This document shows, piece after piece, positions 33,669 through 44,038 of a stretch of DNA of 64,000 bases. The stretch is from assembly GCA_002205125.1 (NCBI GenBank), contig NIOE01000004.1, positions 1 to 64,000 of the forward strand, in the 5' to 3' direction. Positions within the stretch are counted from its first letter, which is position 1. Every line of letters starts with the position of its first letter. A program made the translations under genes and the position numbers. Source of the stretch: Roseateles noduli. Lineage in GTDB: Bacteria; Pseudomonadota; Gammaproteobacteria; Burkholderiales; Burkholderiaceae_C. The notes under the pieces are model-generated. The model was not told the origin of the DNA, did no database searches, and was given only the letters and a program-made list of their open reading frames with translations.

Positions 33669-35576
33669 ATGAACCGTTACCCGCTGTGGAAGTACGCGCT
33701 GCTCGTCGTGGCGCTGCTGGTCGGCCTGATCTACACCCTGCCCAACCTGTTCGGCGAAGCGCCGGCGGTGCAGGTGTCCAGCGCCAAGGTCGTCGTCAAG
33801 ATCGACGACGCGGTCCGCCAGCGCGTCGAGCAGGCGATCACGCAGGTCGGCGTCACGCCGGACTTCGTCCATCTGGAAGGCGGCTCGGTCCGCGCCCGCT
33901 TCCATGACACCGACGCCCAGATCAAGGCCAAGGACGCGATCTCGAAGGCCCTGAACGGCAACGAGACCAACGATCCGACCTACATCGTCGCGCTGAACCT
34001 GGCGTCCCGTTCGCCGGCCTGGCTGAGCGCGCTGCACGCGTTCCCGATGTACCTGGGCCTGGACCTGCGCGGCGGCGTGCACTTCCTGATGCAGGTCGAC
34101 ATGAAGTCCGCGCTGACGAAGAAGGCCGAATCGATGGCCTCCGACGTCCGCACCATGCTGCGCGACAAGACGATCCGCCACGCCGGCGTCAGCCGCGAAG
34201 GCAACGACGTCGTCATCAACTTCCGCGACGAGGCCGTCCGCACGCAGGCGCAGAACCTGCTGCGCGACCAGGTGCCCGATTTCGCCTGGACCCCGTCCGG
34301 CGCCGGCACCGAGCTGCGCCTGACCGGTTCGCTCACGCCCAAGGCGGTGATCGCCGTCCAGGACGCCGCGATCAAGCAGAACATCACCACGCTGCACAAC
34401 CGCGTCAACGAGCTGGGCGTCGCCGAGCCGGTGATCCTGCAGCAGGGCCGCGACCGCGTCGTCGTCCAGTTGCCGGGCGTGCAGGACACGACCAAGGCCA
34501 AGGACATCATCGGCCGCACCGCCACGCTGGAAATGCGCATGGTGGACGACAGCGCCGAGGCCAACGCCGCGCTGGCGGGCACCGGTCCGGTGCCCTTCGG
34601 CACCGAGCGCTTCACCGAGAAGGACGGCGTCACGCCGATCATCGTCAAGCGCCAGGTCGTCGTCACCGGCGACAACCTGAACGACGCGCAGTCGAGCTTC
34701 GACGAGAACCACCAGCCCTCCGTGACCCTGAAGATGGACGCCAAGGGCGCCCGCATCGTCAAGGACGTCTCGCGCGAGAACATCGGCAAGCGCCTGGCGA
34801 TCCTGCTGTTCGAGAAGGGCAAGGGCCAGGTCGTGACCGCCCCGGTCATCCGCGGCGAGCTGGGCAACAGCTTCTCCATCACCGGCGGCGCCATGTCCAC
34901 GCAGGAAGCCAGCGACACCGCGCTGCTGCTGCGCGCCGGCTCGCTGGCCGCGCCGATGGAGATCATCGAGGAACGCACCATCGGCCCGTCGCTGGGCAAG
35001 GACAACATCGAGAAGGGCATCGCGTCGGTGACGTGGGGCTTCGTCGCGGTGGCGATCTTCATGTGCCTGTACTACATGATGTTCGGCGTGTTCTCCGCGG
35101 TGGCGCTGGGCTTCAACCTGCTGCTGCTGCTGGCGGTGCTGTCGATGATGCAGGCCACGCTGAGCCTGCCGGGCATCGCCGCGATCGCGCTGGTGCTGGG
35201 CATGGCCATCGACGCCAACGTGCTGATCAACGAGCGGGTGCGCGAGGAACTGCGCGCCGGGCTCGCGCCGCAGCAGGCGATCCACGCCGGCTACGAACGC
35301 GCCTGGGCGACCATCCTGGACTCCAACGTGACGACGCTGATCGCGGGCCTGGCGCTGCTGGCCTTCGGTTCGGGTCCGATCAAGGGCTTCGCCGTGGTGC
35401 ACTGCCTGGGCATCATCACCTCGATGATCTCGTCGGTGATGTTCTCGCGCGCGCTGGTCAACCTCTGGTACGGCGGCCGCAAGCGGCTGAAGTCGGTGTC
35501 CATCGGCACCGTCTGGAAGCCCGGCACGACCGCGCTCCCGACCGAATCGACGGCGGACGCCGTCGAGGCCAAGTAA
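33669..35576 (+). CDS. secD: Protein translocase subunit SecD
   Basis: 635 residues. TM1 is at the N-terminus (WKYALLVVALLVGLIYTLPNLF), followed by the large periplasmic P1 domain and the motif LGLDLRGGVHFLMQVD (about 130-145). The five-helix bundle near the C-terminus contains GMAIDANVLINERVREELRAG, with the Asp linked to proton-driven movement. SecD with SecF pulls preproteins through SecYEG. AGAGGATCTCCTC precedes the ATG. SecF follows after 36 nt. Confidence 0.97.
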   Translation: MNRYPLWKYALLVVALLVGLIYTLPNLFGEAPAVQVSSAKVVVKIDDAVRQRVEQAITQVGVTPDFVHLEGGSVRARFHDTDAQIKAKDAISKALNGNETNDPTYIVALNLASRSPAWLSALHAFPMYLGLDLRGGVHFLMQVDMKSALTKKAESMASDVRTMLRDKTIRHAGVSREGNDVVINFRDEAVRTQAQNLLRDQVPDFAWTPSGAGTELRLTGSLTPKAVIAVQDAAIKQNITTLHNRVNELGVAEPVILQQGRDRVVVQLPGVQDTTKAKDIIGRTATLEMRMVDDSAEANAALAGTGPVPFGTERFTEKDGVTPIIVKRQVVVTGDNLNDAQSSFDENHQPSVTLKMDAKGARIVKDVSRENIGKRLAILLFEKGKGQVVTAPVIRGELGNSFSITGGAMSTQEASDTALLLRAGSLAAPMEIIEERTIGPSLGKDNIEKGIASVTWGFVAVAIFMCLYYMMFGVFSAVALGFNLLLLLAVLSMMQATLSLPGIAAIALVLGMAIDANVLINERVREELRAGLAPQQAIHAGYERAWATILDSNVTTLIAGLALLAFGSGPIKGFAVVHCLGIITSMISSVMFSRALVNLWYGGRKRLKSVSIGTVWKPGTTALPTESTADAVEAK

Positions 35577-35612
35577 CAACGGCTGCGGCCCCCCTAGCGA
35601 GCGCACCCCGCC

Positions 35613-36647
35613 ATGGAATTCTTCCGAATCAAACGGGACATCCCGTTCATGAAACACGCGTTGATCCTCAACGCCGTGTCCTTCCTCACCTTCGTCGCCG
35701 CGGTCTTCTTCCTGGTCACGAAGGGCCTGCACTTCTCGATCGAGTTCACCGGCGGCACGGTGGTCGAGGTCCAGTACGCGCAGGCCGCCGACATCAACAA
35801 GACGCGTCACACCGTCGAGCAGATGGGCTTCGGCGAGATCCAGGTGACCAACTTCGGCACCTCGCGCGACGTCATGATCCGGCTGCCGATCAAGCCCGGC
35901 GTCAAGCAGGACGAGGTCGCCGACCACGTGTTCGCCGAGCTCTGCAAGGCAGAGAACGGCAAGGTCGTCGACCACCGCGAGATCACGCCGCAGGGCGAGT
36001 CGGTCAACCGCCAGGCCTGCGCGGTCGGCGACGCCGAACCGCTGAAGAAGACCCGCAGCGAGGTCGTCGGCCCGTCGGTCGGCGCCGAGCTGGCGCACGA
36101 CGCCGCGATGGCGCTGGGCTTCACCGTGATCGGCATCATGCTGTACCTGGCCTTCCGCTTCGAGTGGAAGTTCGCCGTGGCCGGCATCATCGCCAACCTG
36201 CACGACGTGGTGATCATCCTGGGCTTCTTCGCCTACTTCCAGTGGGAGTTCTCGCTGGCGGTGCTGGCGGCGATCCTGGCGGTGCTGGGCTACTCGGTGA
36301 ACGAGTCGGTGGTCATCTTCGACCGGATCCGCGAGGCCTTCCGGAAGTACCGCAAGCTCAACACCCACGAGATCATCGACCACGCGATCACGTCCACGAT
36401 CAGCCGCACGATCATCACGCACGGCTCGACGCAGATGATGGTGCTGTCGATGCTGCTGTTCGGCGGCCCGACGCTGCACTACTTCGCGATCGCGCTGACG
36501 ATCGGCATCCTGTTCGGCATCTACTCGTCGGTCTTCGTGGCCGCGGCGATCGCGATGTGGCTGGGCGTCAAGCGCGAGGATCTGGTCAAGGCCGGTCCGG
36601 CGAAGGCCGGCGATCCGGATGACCCCAACGCGGGCGCGGTGGTGTAG
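35613..36647 (+). CDS. secF: Protein translocase subunit SecF
   Basis: 344 residues. N-terminal MEFFRIKRDIPFMKHALILNAVSFL, then the LHFSIEFTGGTVVEVQY motif. The membrane bundle carries LGYSVNESVVIFDRIREAFRKYRK and DHAITSTISRTIITHGSTQMMVL, both SecF hallmarks. The length is in the normal range. It ends 33 nt before the DUF1631 gene, which may be transcribed with it. Confidence 0.97.
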   Translation: MEFFRIKRDIPFMKHALILNAVSFLTFVAAVFFLVTKGLHFSIEFTGGTVVEVQYAQAADINKTRHTVEQMGFGEIQVTNFGTSRDVMIRLPIKPGVKQDEVADHVFAELCKAENGKVVDHREITPQGESVNRQACAVGDAEPLKKTRSEVVGPSVGAELAHDAAMALGFTVIGIMLYLAFRFEWKFAVAGIIANLHDVVIILGFFAYFQWEFSLAVLAAILAVLGYSVNESVVIFDRIREAFRKYRKLNTHEIIDHAITSTISRTIITHGSTQMMVLSMLLFGGPTLHYFAIALTIGILFGIYSSVFVAAAIAMWLGVKREDLVKAGPAKAGDPDDPNAGAVV

Positions 36648-36680
36648 TAGAGTCATCCGCACTCCTCAAACTCGAGCTCG

Positions 36681-39125
36681 ATGACCGCCGCCGACGCAAG
36701 ATCCCAGGCCCTGGCTTCGCAAGCGCGGCGCGTCCACACGGAGGTGCTGCTGCGAGGGCTGCCCGCCATGGTGGCCGTCCTCACGACGGCGGTGCAGGAC
36801 CAGCTCGCGCAACCGGCCGAGCACTCGCTGCAGATGGCCCGTCGCGACGCCTTCGAGGCGTGGCAGCGGTCCTCGACACCCTGGCACGCGCGCCTGGGCA
36901 AGTCGTTGCGGCATGCCTACCACCATGGCGCGGGCGACTCCCGGTCGGCCTCGCTGTCGTCGCGGCCGCAGAACCTGACCCTCGTCAGCGACGACACGAT
37001 CGAGCGCGAGATCATCGCCTCGCGTCTGGCGCTGGCGATGATGGACAAGGCCAGCTGGGAATTCAGCGACCTGCGCAATCGCATGCAGTCGCTCGAACGC
37101 ATCGACGACCTGCCGCAGCAGGACCTGCTGCGCGCGCAGGTGCTGTCGCGGCTGGTGCTCGACGCCTGGTTCGAGGCCGGGCTGAGCAGCTCGGTCTGGC
37201 AGATGCTGCAGCGCTGGCTGCACCATGAGTTCTCGCAGCTGCTGAACGAGGCCTATCACGAGGCCAACCACTGGCTGATCCAGCAAGGGGTGATGCCCGA
37301 GGTGGACCTGCGGCCCTTCATCCGCCGCAACGCACCGGCCGGGGGCATGACGCAGGCCGCGCCGCTGGGTCCCGCCCCGGGTCCGGGTCATGTCCACGGC
37401 GGCATCGCGCCGCAGGCCGGGCAAACCGGTCAAGCGGGTGCCGCAGCCGCGCAGGCCGCCGGTCCTGTCGGAACGCCGGCCAGCCAGTCGGGTCAGCAGG
37501 TGATGGCGCAACTGCAGCGCGTGCTCGCGCGCCATGTGCCTGAACTGGCGCAGCAGCCGCCCGCGCAGACCCGTTCCGGCGGCATGCCGGCTGCGGGCCC
37601 GGCGACGCGCAGCGGACTGCCTGCCGCGCCGGCGGGTCCGGGCACGATGTCCGGGTATGCGGGCGCAGCGGGTCCTGCAGGCCAAGCGAACCCTCCAGGT
37701 CATTTCGGCGGTCCGTCGACGCGGACCGGCTCGCCGCGGCTGAGCGCCGCGATCAACCATGCCCAGGAAGCGGTGCAGCGGCGCGCGGACAAGGTTGCGA
37801 CCGTCGACCAGCAGCTCACCGCGCCGCAGGCGCTCGACGAGATCCGCCAGCGCAACCAGGCGCTGAAGCAGGTCCTGAAGAACGCCGCCGACACGCCGGC
37901 CGAGCGCGCCACGATCGAACTGGTCGCGCTGCTGTTCCAGGCCATCCTGCAGGAAGAACGCATTCCGCCGGCGATCCGTGTCTGGTTCGCGCGGCTGCAG
38001 ATGCCGGTGCTGCGCGTGGCTGTCAGCGAACCCGATTTCTTCGCCGCCGACGATCACCCGGCGCGTCGCCTGATCGACCGGATGGGCTCCTGCGTGATGG
38101 GCTTCAGCACCTCGACCGCCGAGATCGGCGACGCGCTGGAACGCGAGATCAAGCGCGTGGTGCAGGTCGTCGAGGCGTATCCCGACACCGGCAGACGCGT
38201 CTTCCAGACCGTGCTGACCGAGTTCGAGAAGTTCCTCGATCATTACTTCGAGCAGGAGAACGAGGTCTCGAAGAAGGGCGTGTCGCTCGCCCAGCAGGTC
38301 GAGCAGCGCGAGACGCTGGCGATCCAGTACACGATCGAGCTGCGCAAGATGCTGTCCGAGGTGCCGGTGCAGGACGGCGTGCGCGACTTCCTGTTCCAGG
38401 TCTGGGCCGACGTGCTGGCCGTGACGGGTGTGCGCTACGGTCCCCAGGCCGAGCAGACCAAGGCGATGAAGCGCGCCGCGGCCGACCTGATCTGGTCGGC
38501 CAGCGCGAAGGTCTCCCGCGAGGACCGGGCGGAGGTGATCCGTCGCCTGCCGCCGCTGCTGAAGACGCTGCGCGACGGCATGGGCCACGCGGGCCTGACG
38601 CATGAGCGCCAGGACGAGCACATCCGGTCGCTGAACAACGCGCTGGCCGCGGCGTTCACCGCCAAGACTGCGGCGATCCCGCGTGAGCGCCTGGACGACC
38701 TGATGAGCCAGCTTGAAACGCTGGAGGCGATGCTGCCGTCGCCCGACTCCGGCGAGATCAACGAGACCCTGGTTCGCGACCTGTCCAGCCACGAGTGCGA
38801 AGGGCTGGAAGTGGTGGCCGAAGGCGGCGCCGCGCCGTCGACGGCGATGCTGGCCTGGGCGCGCGAGCTGCAGGTCGGCAGCTGGTACATGCTGGACTAC
38901 CGTGGCCGGGTCGAACCGGTCCAACTGGTCTGGCGCGGACTGCGGCACCACCTGATCCTGTTCGTCTCGCCGCAAGGGCGGGGCGTGCTGTTCCAGCTGA
39001 GCCGGCTCGCCGCATTCCTGCAGGCGGGGCTGATGCTGCCGGCGCAGGACGAATCGCTCACCGTGAAGGCGACGCGCAATGCGCTCGCGAAGCTAGAAGT
39101 CGATCCCACGCGCCTGCTCGCCTGA
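36681..39125 (+). CDS. DUF1631 family protein
   Basis: 814-residue cytosolic protein matching the DUF1631 family common in Beta- and Gammaproteobacteria; its function is not established. A helical N-terminal half includes SLVSDDTIEREIIASRLA-like text (seen as LVSDDTIEREIIASRLALAMMD). A Gly/Pro/Ala/Gln-rich linker spans about 225-350. A second helical region has RQRNQALKQVLKNAADTPAERATIELVALLFQAIL. The C-terminal beta-rich part SWYMLDYRGRVEPVQLVWRG resembles a PilZ-like barrel, which would suggest c-di-GMP binding, but I do not see the RxxxR motif. It lies close behind secF. Confidence 0.82.
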   Translation: MTAADARSQALASQARRVHTEVLLRGLPAMVAVLTTAVQDQLAQPAEHSLQMARRDAFEAWQRSSTPWHARLGKSLRHAYHHGAGDSRSASLSSRPQNLTLVSDDTIEREIIASRLALAMMDKASWEFSDLRNRMQSLERIDDLPQQDLLRAQVLSRLVLDAWFEAGLSSSVWQMLQRWLHHEFSQLLNEAYHEANHWLIQQGVMPEVDLRPFIRRNAPAGGMTQAAPLGPAPGPGHVHGGIAPQAGQTGQAGAAAAQAAGPVGTPASQSGQQVMAQLQRVLARHVPELAQQPPAQTRSGGMPAAGPATRSGLPAAPAGPGTMSGYAGAAGPAGQANPPGHFGGPSTRTGSPRLSAAINHAQEAVQRRADKVATVDQQLTAPQALDEIRQRNQALKQVLKNAADTPAERATIELVALLFQAILQEERIPPAIRVWFARLQMPVLRVAVSEPDFFAADDHPARRLIDRMGSCVMGFSTSTAEIGDALEREIKRVVQVVEAYPDTGRRVFQTVLTEFEKFLDHYFEQENEVSKKGVSLAQQVEQRETLAIQYTIELRKMLSEVPVQDGVRDFLFQVWADVLAVTGVRYGPQAEQTKAMKRAAADLIWSASAKVSREDRAEVIRRLPPLLKTLRDGMGHAGLTHERQDEHIRSLNNALAAAFTAKTAAIPRERLDDLMSQLETLEAMLPSPDSGEINETLVRDLSSHECEGLEVVAEGGAAPSTAMLAWARELQVGSWYMLDYRGRVEPVQLVWRGLRHHLILFVSPQGRGVLFQLSRLAAFLQAGLMLPAQDESLTVKATRNALAKLEVDPTRLLA

Positions 39126-39154
39126 GCCCGGCGGCGTTCTCTTCTCCACGCATG

Positions 39155-39185
39155 AAAAAACCGGCGCCGCGCTGCGGGGCCGGTT
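39155..39185 (-). terminator. Terminator of the LysM-dprA-smg unit
   Basis: Read on the minus strand, AACCGGC/GCCGGTT (39179-39185 with 39159-39165) encloses an inner CCGC/GCGG stem and runs into six T (39160-39155). It lies 53 nt beyond the smg stop and 30 nt past the end of the convergent DUF1631 gene. Confidence 0.8.
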
Positions 39186-39237
39186 CTGCGTGCTGCCGTC
39201 GTCCGGCAGCGTGAGGCGTCTTGGACGCCAGACGTGA

Positions 39238-39690
39238 TCAGTGGATCAGGCGTTCTTCCGGAGCCACGAACAGCTCGTCGAGGATCAGCGCATCGGGCTC
39301 TTCGCCCAGGCTCCAGAACACCATCAGCACGATGATCTTCAGGTCTTCCAGGTCCAGCGGGCCGCCGGGGATGGCCATCGCGCGATCGATCACCATCTCG
39401 CGCATCGCGGTCGGCAGCACGCCGGCCGAGGCCAGGAAGCTGATGAAACCGACGGAGCTCTCGCCCAGGTGGTCCTGCTCGTCGCGCGTGTAGACGCGCA
39501 TGCTGCGTTCGCCGGGCTCGCCGTGATGGGACTCGGCCGCGCCGGCCAGACCGTCCAGCCACGACAGGGCGTCGCGGATCTCGTCGTCCTCGAACCCGAC
39601 CGCCGACAGTTTCCGGGTCAGTTGTGCGTGATCCGGGCAGGCGTCGGGCCGCCAATAGGTTTCGTACAGGTAGACGAGGACGTCAAACAT
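39238..39690 (-). CDS. smg: Smg / DUF494 family protein
   Basis: 150 residues, full length. MFDVLVYLYETYWRPDACPDHAQLTRKLSAVGFEDDEI and the C-terminal LDLEDLKIIVLMVFWSLGEEPDALILDELF match the Smg/DUF494 family, whose molecular role is not settled. Its position downstream of dprA (smf) is conserved in Proteobacteria and supports the call. Confidence 0.9.
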   Translation of the reverse strand: MFDVLVYLYETYWRPDACPDHAQLTRKLSAVGFEDDEIRDALSWLDGLAGAAESHHGEPGERSMRVYTRDEQDHLGESSVGFISFLASAGVLPTAMREMVIDRAMAIPGGPLDLEDLKIIVLMVFWSLGEEPDALILDELFVAPEERLIH

Positions 39691-39801
39691 GGCGGGGACT
39701 ATAACCGACGCCCCGAAAGCCCTTCCGCCCGAAATGAGCGGTCCGACGCACGGATTTCCCCGTCCGGGGATGCGAAAACGCTGCTTTGACGAAGTCCGGC
39801 T

Positions 39802-40989
39802 TCACGTGGTCCGGCGGCGCTGGAAGAGCGCTCCCGGCAGCCGCGCCACACGGCCATCCAGCTCCAGATCGAGCAGCGCCGCATTGAGTTCGTCCTGCGC
39901 CCAGCCACTGCGTTGGGACAGCTGTTCGAGGGAGACGGTGTCGCGGCCGATCGCGCGCAGGAGCGGGTGGTCGTCATCGCCGTCCTCGTCCTCGTCGTCG
40001 TCGTTCCCATTCCCGCCCGTCCTGGCGCCCTCCGGTTCGGCCCGGCCCCGACCACTCGGCGCGACGCCGGACTCGGGAGGCTCGTCGAGGGCTAGCGACA
40101 CGGTGCGAGGCAGGCCGCCAGCGGGCAGCTCGTGGAGCAGATCGTCCAGTTCCTGGACCAGGCAGGCGCCCTGCTTGAGCAGGTGATGGCAGCCCTTGGA
40201 CTGCGGCGCATGGATGGGCCCGGGGACGGCGAAGACTTCACGGCCGGCCTCGGATGCCTGCCGGGCGGTGATCAGCGAGCCTGACTTCATGGCGGCCTCG
40301 ACGACCAGGCAGCCCTCGGACAGTCCCGCGATGATGCGGTTGCGCTGCGGGAAGTTCGGCGCCATCGGCGGGGTGCCGACGAAGTATTCACTGACCAGCA
40401 GCCCGCGCCGCGCGACATGGCGGGAGAGATCCGCGTGATCCAGCGGGTAGACCTGGTCCGGCCCGGTGCCCAGGACCGCGATCGTGCTGCCTCGCGTGTT
40501 CAGGGCGGCTTCGTGCGCGGCGCCGTCGATGCCCTGGGCCAGACCGGAGACCACGCAGAAGCCCGCGTCGCCCAGGCCCGCGGCGAAGTGGCGCGCGTTC
40601 TCGTCGCCTTGCGGGCTGGGGCGTCGGCTGCCGACGACGGCGACGCAGCGCTCGCCGAGCAGCTCGCGACGTCCGTCGAGGTAGAGCATCAGCGGCGGGT
40701 CCGCCGTGTGCAGGAGGGGGAGGGGATAGTCGGGCGCGCCCAGCAGCAGGATCGAGCGACGCTCGCCGCTGCCCAGCCAGTCTTCGGTCCGGCGTACCAG
40801 CCGGGCCAGATGCTCCGGTCCACGGGCCAGCAGCGTCGCCTCCTCGGCGCCGAGGAGGGCGCCCCAGCCGGCGCGGCCAGCCTTCAGGACCGCGCCCGGG
40901 GACCCATGACGCGCGAGCAGCCGTCGGGCCGCTCCGCGGGAGACGCAGGACAGCAGGTGCAGCCAGTCGCGGAGTTCGTCCGGGCGCAT
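39802..40989 (-). CDS. dprA: DNA processing protein DprA (Smf)
   Basis: 395 residues. An N-terminal helical/SAM-like region is followed by the Rossmann-type DprA domain at about 110-320 (CVAVVGSRRPSPQGDENA, FCVVSGLAQGIDGAAHEAAL, AVLGTGPDQVYPLDHADL, FPQRNRIIAGLSEGCLVVEAAMKSGSL). The C-terminal winged helix includes VSLEQLSQRSGWAQDELNAALLDLEL. DprA loads RecA onto incoming single-stranded DNA in transformation. An Asp/Glu-rich low-complexity insert (about 330-345) lies between the domains. It lies between the LysM gene and smg, same strand. Confidence 0.95.
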   Translation of the reverse strand: MRPDELRDWLHLLSCVSRGAARRLLARHGSPGAVLKAGRAGWGALLGAEEATLLARGPEHLARLVRRTEDWLGSGERRSILLLGAPDYPLPLLHTADPPLMLYLDGRRELLGERCVAVVGSRRPSPQGDENARHFAAGLGDAGFCVVSGLAQGIDGAAHEAALNTRGSTIAVLGTGPDQVYPLDHADLSRHVARRGLLVSEYFVGTPPMAPNFPQRNRIIAGLSEGCLVVEAAMKSGSLITARQASEAGREVFAVPGPIHAPQSKGCHHLLKQGACLVQELDDLLHELPAGGLPRTVSLALDEPPESGVAPSGRGRAEPEGARTGGNGNDDDEDEDGDDDHPLLRAIGRDTVSLEQLSQRSGWAQDELNAALLDLELDGRVARLPGALFQRRRTT

Positions 40990-41056
40990 CCGTGCGGTCC
41001 TCGGGGCGAACTGGTCCGGAGAGCCGACGCGCTGACCGCTGCGCCTAGGGTTGCGC

Positions 41057-42220
41057 TTACGGCTGCGTGAAGCGGTCGCCGGAGACGACCGGTTCCTTGG
41101 CCGTCAGGATCAGCGCATACGACACGCGGTCGAACACCTGGAAGACGAAGAGCTGGCCGTGACGCTCGTCAGGCAGCTTGATCTCCTCGCGGCGCTCCGT
41201 CGTCGGGTCGCGCACGATGCGGCCCTTGTGCCACAGCGCCAGCACATGGCCGCGCTCCATGCCGTCGACGCGACCCTTGTTCAGCGCCACGATCTGGTTC
41301 TGTCCGGCGGTGATCGCATCGCCGTAGACCGACACGATCGTGCCGTTGACCACGCCTTGCGGCGCATGCGGGATGTAGCTGGTGTAGCCGCGTTCCGGCA
41401 CCGGGGCCAGGCGGTCGCCCGGCTGGGCTTCCACGCGGTTCAGCGTGATCGTCAACGTGGCCGGCACCTCGACATTCTTGCCGTTGGCGGCGACGCCGGG
41501 GCGGGTCAGGTCGGCGGTGCCGACATAGACGGCCTCGTAACCCAGCACTTCCTTGGTGTCGGGATCGCGCAGCGGGCGCGGCTCGCGGAAGACGCGGAAG
41601 GAGGTCGCTTCCCCGGGCAGGTTGCCGCGGGCATAGGCGAGGTCGCCCTTGGTCATCCAGACGCGGCTTTCCTGCGCCGAGACGAGACGCGGCGCGGCGG
41701 CCAGTTCATTGCCGTTCAGCACCACCGCCTCATTGAGGAAGGGCTCGATCAGGTGTTGCGGGATGGCGGCGATGGACCCGTCGTACAGCGACTCGGCGCG
41801 CACGCGCGGCGACAGCTTCACGGTGCCGCCCGGGCCGCCGGCGCCGACGTCGCGGCCCAGCTGGAGGCGGGCGCGTCCGTCGGACTTGATCAGCATCAGC
41901 ACCTGACCGGGATAGATCAGGTGGGGGTTGCGGATCTGCTCGGTGTTCATGCCCCAGAGCTCGGGCCAGCGCCACGGGCTCTTCAGGAAAATGCCCGAGA
42001 TGGCCCACAGCGTGTCGCCCGCCTTGACGGTGTACGTGTCGGGGGCGTTGGGCGCCAGCTCCGACAGCGGCACGCCGGCCTGTGCGACCTGCTGCGCCGT
42101 CTGGCGCTGTCCTTGGGTGATGGGGAAGTCCCCCGCCGCGAACGACGGTGCGGCGGCAAAGGTGCCCGCCAGCAGGGCTGCAGAAATCATCGTCAAGCCC
42201 AGCGGCCGCCTTTGCGTCAT
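41057..42220 (-). CDS. LysM-domain exported protein
   Basis: 387 residues. A signal peptide ([22 protein letters not shown]) is followed by one LysM repeat at about 60-110 ([32 protein letters not shown]...IYPGQVLML), which binds peptidoglycan. The long C-terminal region has no named domain that I recognise ([25 protein letters not shown]). Start 42220 has GGAGAAC upstream; longer forms run into the def promoter region. The arrangement divergent from def-fmt and upstream of dprA-smg is widespread in Burkholderiales. Confidence 0.92.
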   Translation of the reverse strand: MTQRRPLGLTMISAALLAGTFAAAPSFAAGDFPITQGQRQTAQQVAQAGVPLSELAPNAPDTYTVKAGDTLWAISGIFLKSPWRWPELWGMNTEQIRNPHLIYPGQVLMLIKSDGRARLQLGRDVGAGGPGGTVKLSPRVRAESLYDGSIAAIPQHLIEPFLNEAVVLNGNELAAAPRLVSAQESRVWMTKGDLAYARGNLPGEATSFRVFREPRPLRDPDTKEVLGYEAVYVGTADLTRPGVAANGKNVEVPATLTITLNRVEAQPGDRLAPVPERGYTSYIPHAPQGVVNGTIVSVYGDAITAGQNQIVALNKGRVDGMERGHVLALWHKGRIVRDPTTERREEIKLPDERHGQLFVFQVFDRVSYALILTAKEPVVSGDRFTQP

Positions 42221-42447
42221 TACTTGTTCTCCGCGCGCCGAGATCGAAGGCCCCTCGTGGCCAGTGGCGCTTTTGTGACGAGGGCCAGACTGACCGCCAA
42301 ATCGGCGAAAATCAACCGTCTCGCTGCCGGCGATTCTGCCCCGGTTCAGGGGGCCCGGCAATGAACCGGCCCGCCCTCCCTTGCAAGCCCTTACAAACCG
42401 GCGTTGTGTGCTGTCCACAGCCGCGCACCGCGCCCCGCGTCCTCACC

Positions 42448-42960
42448 ATGGCGAAACTTTCCATTCTTCGATACCCCGATCCGCGTCTGCACACGGTGGC
42501 CAAGCCCATCGCCGCGGTCGACGACCGCCTGCGCCAGCTGGCCGACGACATGCTGGAGACGATGTACGACGCCGACGGCGTCGGCCTGGCCGCGACCCAG
42601 GTGGACGTGCACGAGCGCCTGCTCGTGATGGACGTCTCCGAGGAGCGCAACCAGCCGCTGGTGCTGATCAATCCTGAACTCGTCGCCCGCAGCGAGGAGA
42701 TGATGGAAGGCGAGGAGGGCTGTCTCTCCGTGCCGACCATCTACGACAAGGTCATGCGCCACAAGAAGGTCACCGTGCAGGCGCTGGACCGCGACGGCCA
42801 CACCTTCCAGTTCGACGCCGAGGGCCTGCTGGCCGTCTGCGTGCAGCATGAGATGGACCACCTCGCCGGCAAGGTGTTCGTCGAGTACCTGAGCCCGCTC
42901 AAGCGCGAGCGCATCAAGACCAAGCTGGTGAAGAAGGCCCGCGAGGACGCGAAGCACTGA
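42448..42960 (+). CDS. def: Peptide deformylase
   Basis: 170-residue metalloenzyme that removes formyl groups from new N-termini. All three motifs are present: GVGLAATQ (44-51), EGCLSVP (90-96, metal ligand Cys92) and HEMDH (134-138, two His ligands and the catalytic Glu). ATG 42448 gives the usual [14 protein letters not shown]. The stop overlaps the fmt start (TGATG), coupling deformylase with formyltransferase. Confidence 0.97.
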   Translation: MAKLSILRYPDPRLHTVAKPIAAVDDRLRQLADDMLETMYDADGVGLAATQVDVHERLLVMDVSEERNQPLVLINPELVARSEEMMEGEEGCLSVPTIYDKVMRHKKVTVQALDRDGHTFQFDAEGLLAVCVQHEMDHLAGKVFVEYLSPLKRERIKTKLVKKAREDAKH

Positions 42961-43964
42961 TGGCCGCCGATCTGGCCGCTGGCTCGACTGCTGGCTCGAA
43001 CGCCGGCCTTCGTGTCGCCTTCGCCGGCACGCCCGAATTCGCCGCCGTGGCGCTGCAGGCGCTGCTGGACGCCGGCTTCGAGGTCCCGCTGGTGCTGAGC
43101 CAGCCGGACCGTCCCGCCGGTCGCGGCATGAAGCTGCAGGCCTCGCCGGTGAAGCAGCTCGCCGTGACGCGCGGCATCGCGGTCGCGCAGCCGCGCAGCC
43201 TGCGGCTGGACGGCAAGTTCCCTGACGAGGCCGAAGCCGGCCGGCAGGCGCTGCTCGATGCGCGCCCCGACGTGCTCATCGTCGCCGCCTACGGCCTGAT
43301 CCTGCCGAAGTGGGTGCTGGAGCTGCCGCGGCTGGGCTGCCTGAACATCCACGGCTCGATCCTGCCGCGCTGGCGGGGCGCCGCGCCCATCCACCGGGCC
43401 ATCGAGGCGGGCGACGCCGAGACCGGCATCACCATCATGCAGATGGACGAGGGCCTGGACACCGGCGACATGCTGCTGCTGGAGCGGCTCCCGATCGCCG
43501 CGGCGGACACGACCGCGAGCCTGCACGACAGGCTGGCGACGCTCGGCGGCCGCCTGATCGTCGAGGCGCTGGAACTGGCCGCCTGCGGCGGCTTCCATCC
43601 GGTGAAGCAGCCCGAGGCGGGCGTCACCTACGCCCACAAGATCGAGAAGGCCGAGAGCCAGATCCTCTGGAACGACGACGCCGCGCAGATCGCGCGCCGG
43701 CTGCGCGCCTTCGATCCTTTCCCGGGCGGCGTCGCGCAGCTCGACGGCGAGGCGGTGAAGGTCTGGCGCGCCGAGGTCGTCGAGGCGCAAGGCGCGCTCG
43801 GCGAGCCGGGCCAGGTGCTGGCGGTGTCGCCGGAAGGTCCCGTCGTTGCCTGCGGCGCCGGGAGCGTCCGGCTGACCGAGCTCCAGCGCGCCGGCGGCAA
43901 GCGCCTGCCGGCGGCGGTCTTCTTGCAGGCCCGGCCGTTGCAGGCCGGCGCCCGGTTCGCTTAA
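42960..43964 (+). CDS. fmt: Methionyl-tRNA formyltransferase
   Basis: 334-residue enzyme that formylates Met on initiator tRNA with 10-formyl-THF. The N-terminal domain has [31 protein letters not shown] with catalytic Asn129 and His131, and [12 protein letters not shown] with Asp167. The C-terminal OB-like domain starts about residue 225. About 17 extra residues ([17 protein letters not shown]) precede the usual start. It is coupled to def and metabolically linked to the initiator tRNAs at 17.98-18.25 kb. Confidence 0.97.
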   Translation: MAADLAAGSTAGSNAGLRVAFAGTPEFAAVALQALLDAGFEVPLVLSQPDRPAGRGMKLQASPVKQLAVTRGIAVAQPRSLRLDGKFPDEAEAGRQALLDARPDVLIVAAYGLILPKWVLELPRLGCLNIHGSILPRWRGAAPIHRAIEAGDAETGITIMQMDEGLDTGDMLLLERLPIAAADTTASLHDRLATLGGRLIVEALELAACGGFHPVKQPEAGVTYAHKIEKAESQILWNDDAAQIARRLRAFDPFPGGVAQLDGEAVKVWRAEVVEAQGALGEPGQVLAVSPEGPVVACGAGSVRLTELQRAGGKRLPAAVFLQARPLQAGARFA

Positions 43965-44038
43965 CCCTGACTGAACCGTCGGACAAACCGGCCCGGTGCC
44001 GGCTTGAAGCTTGCCACCTTGCCGTCACGTGGGACATC

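Noticed and set aside
33405-36662. A very long open frame on the minus strand opposite yajC, secD and secF
   Set aside because: It has no family resemblance, is rich in His, Arg, Asp and Val as expected of the complement of GC-rich codons, and lies opposite unmistakable SecD and SecF.
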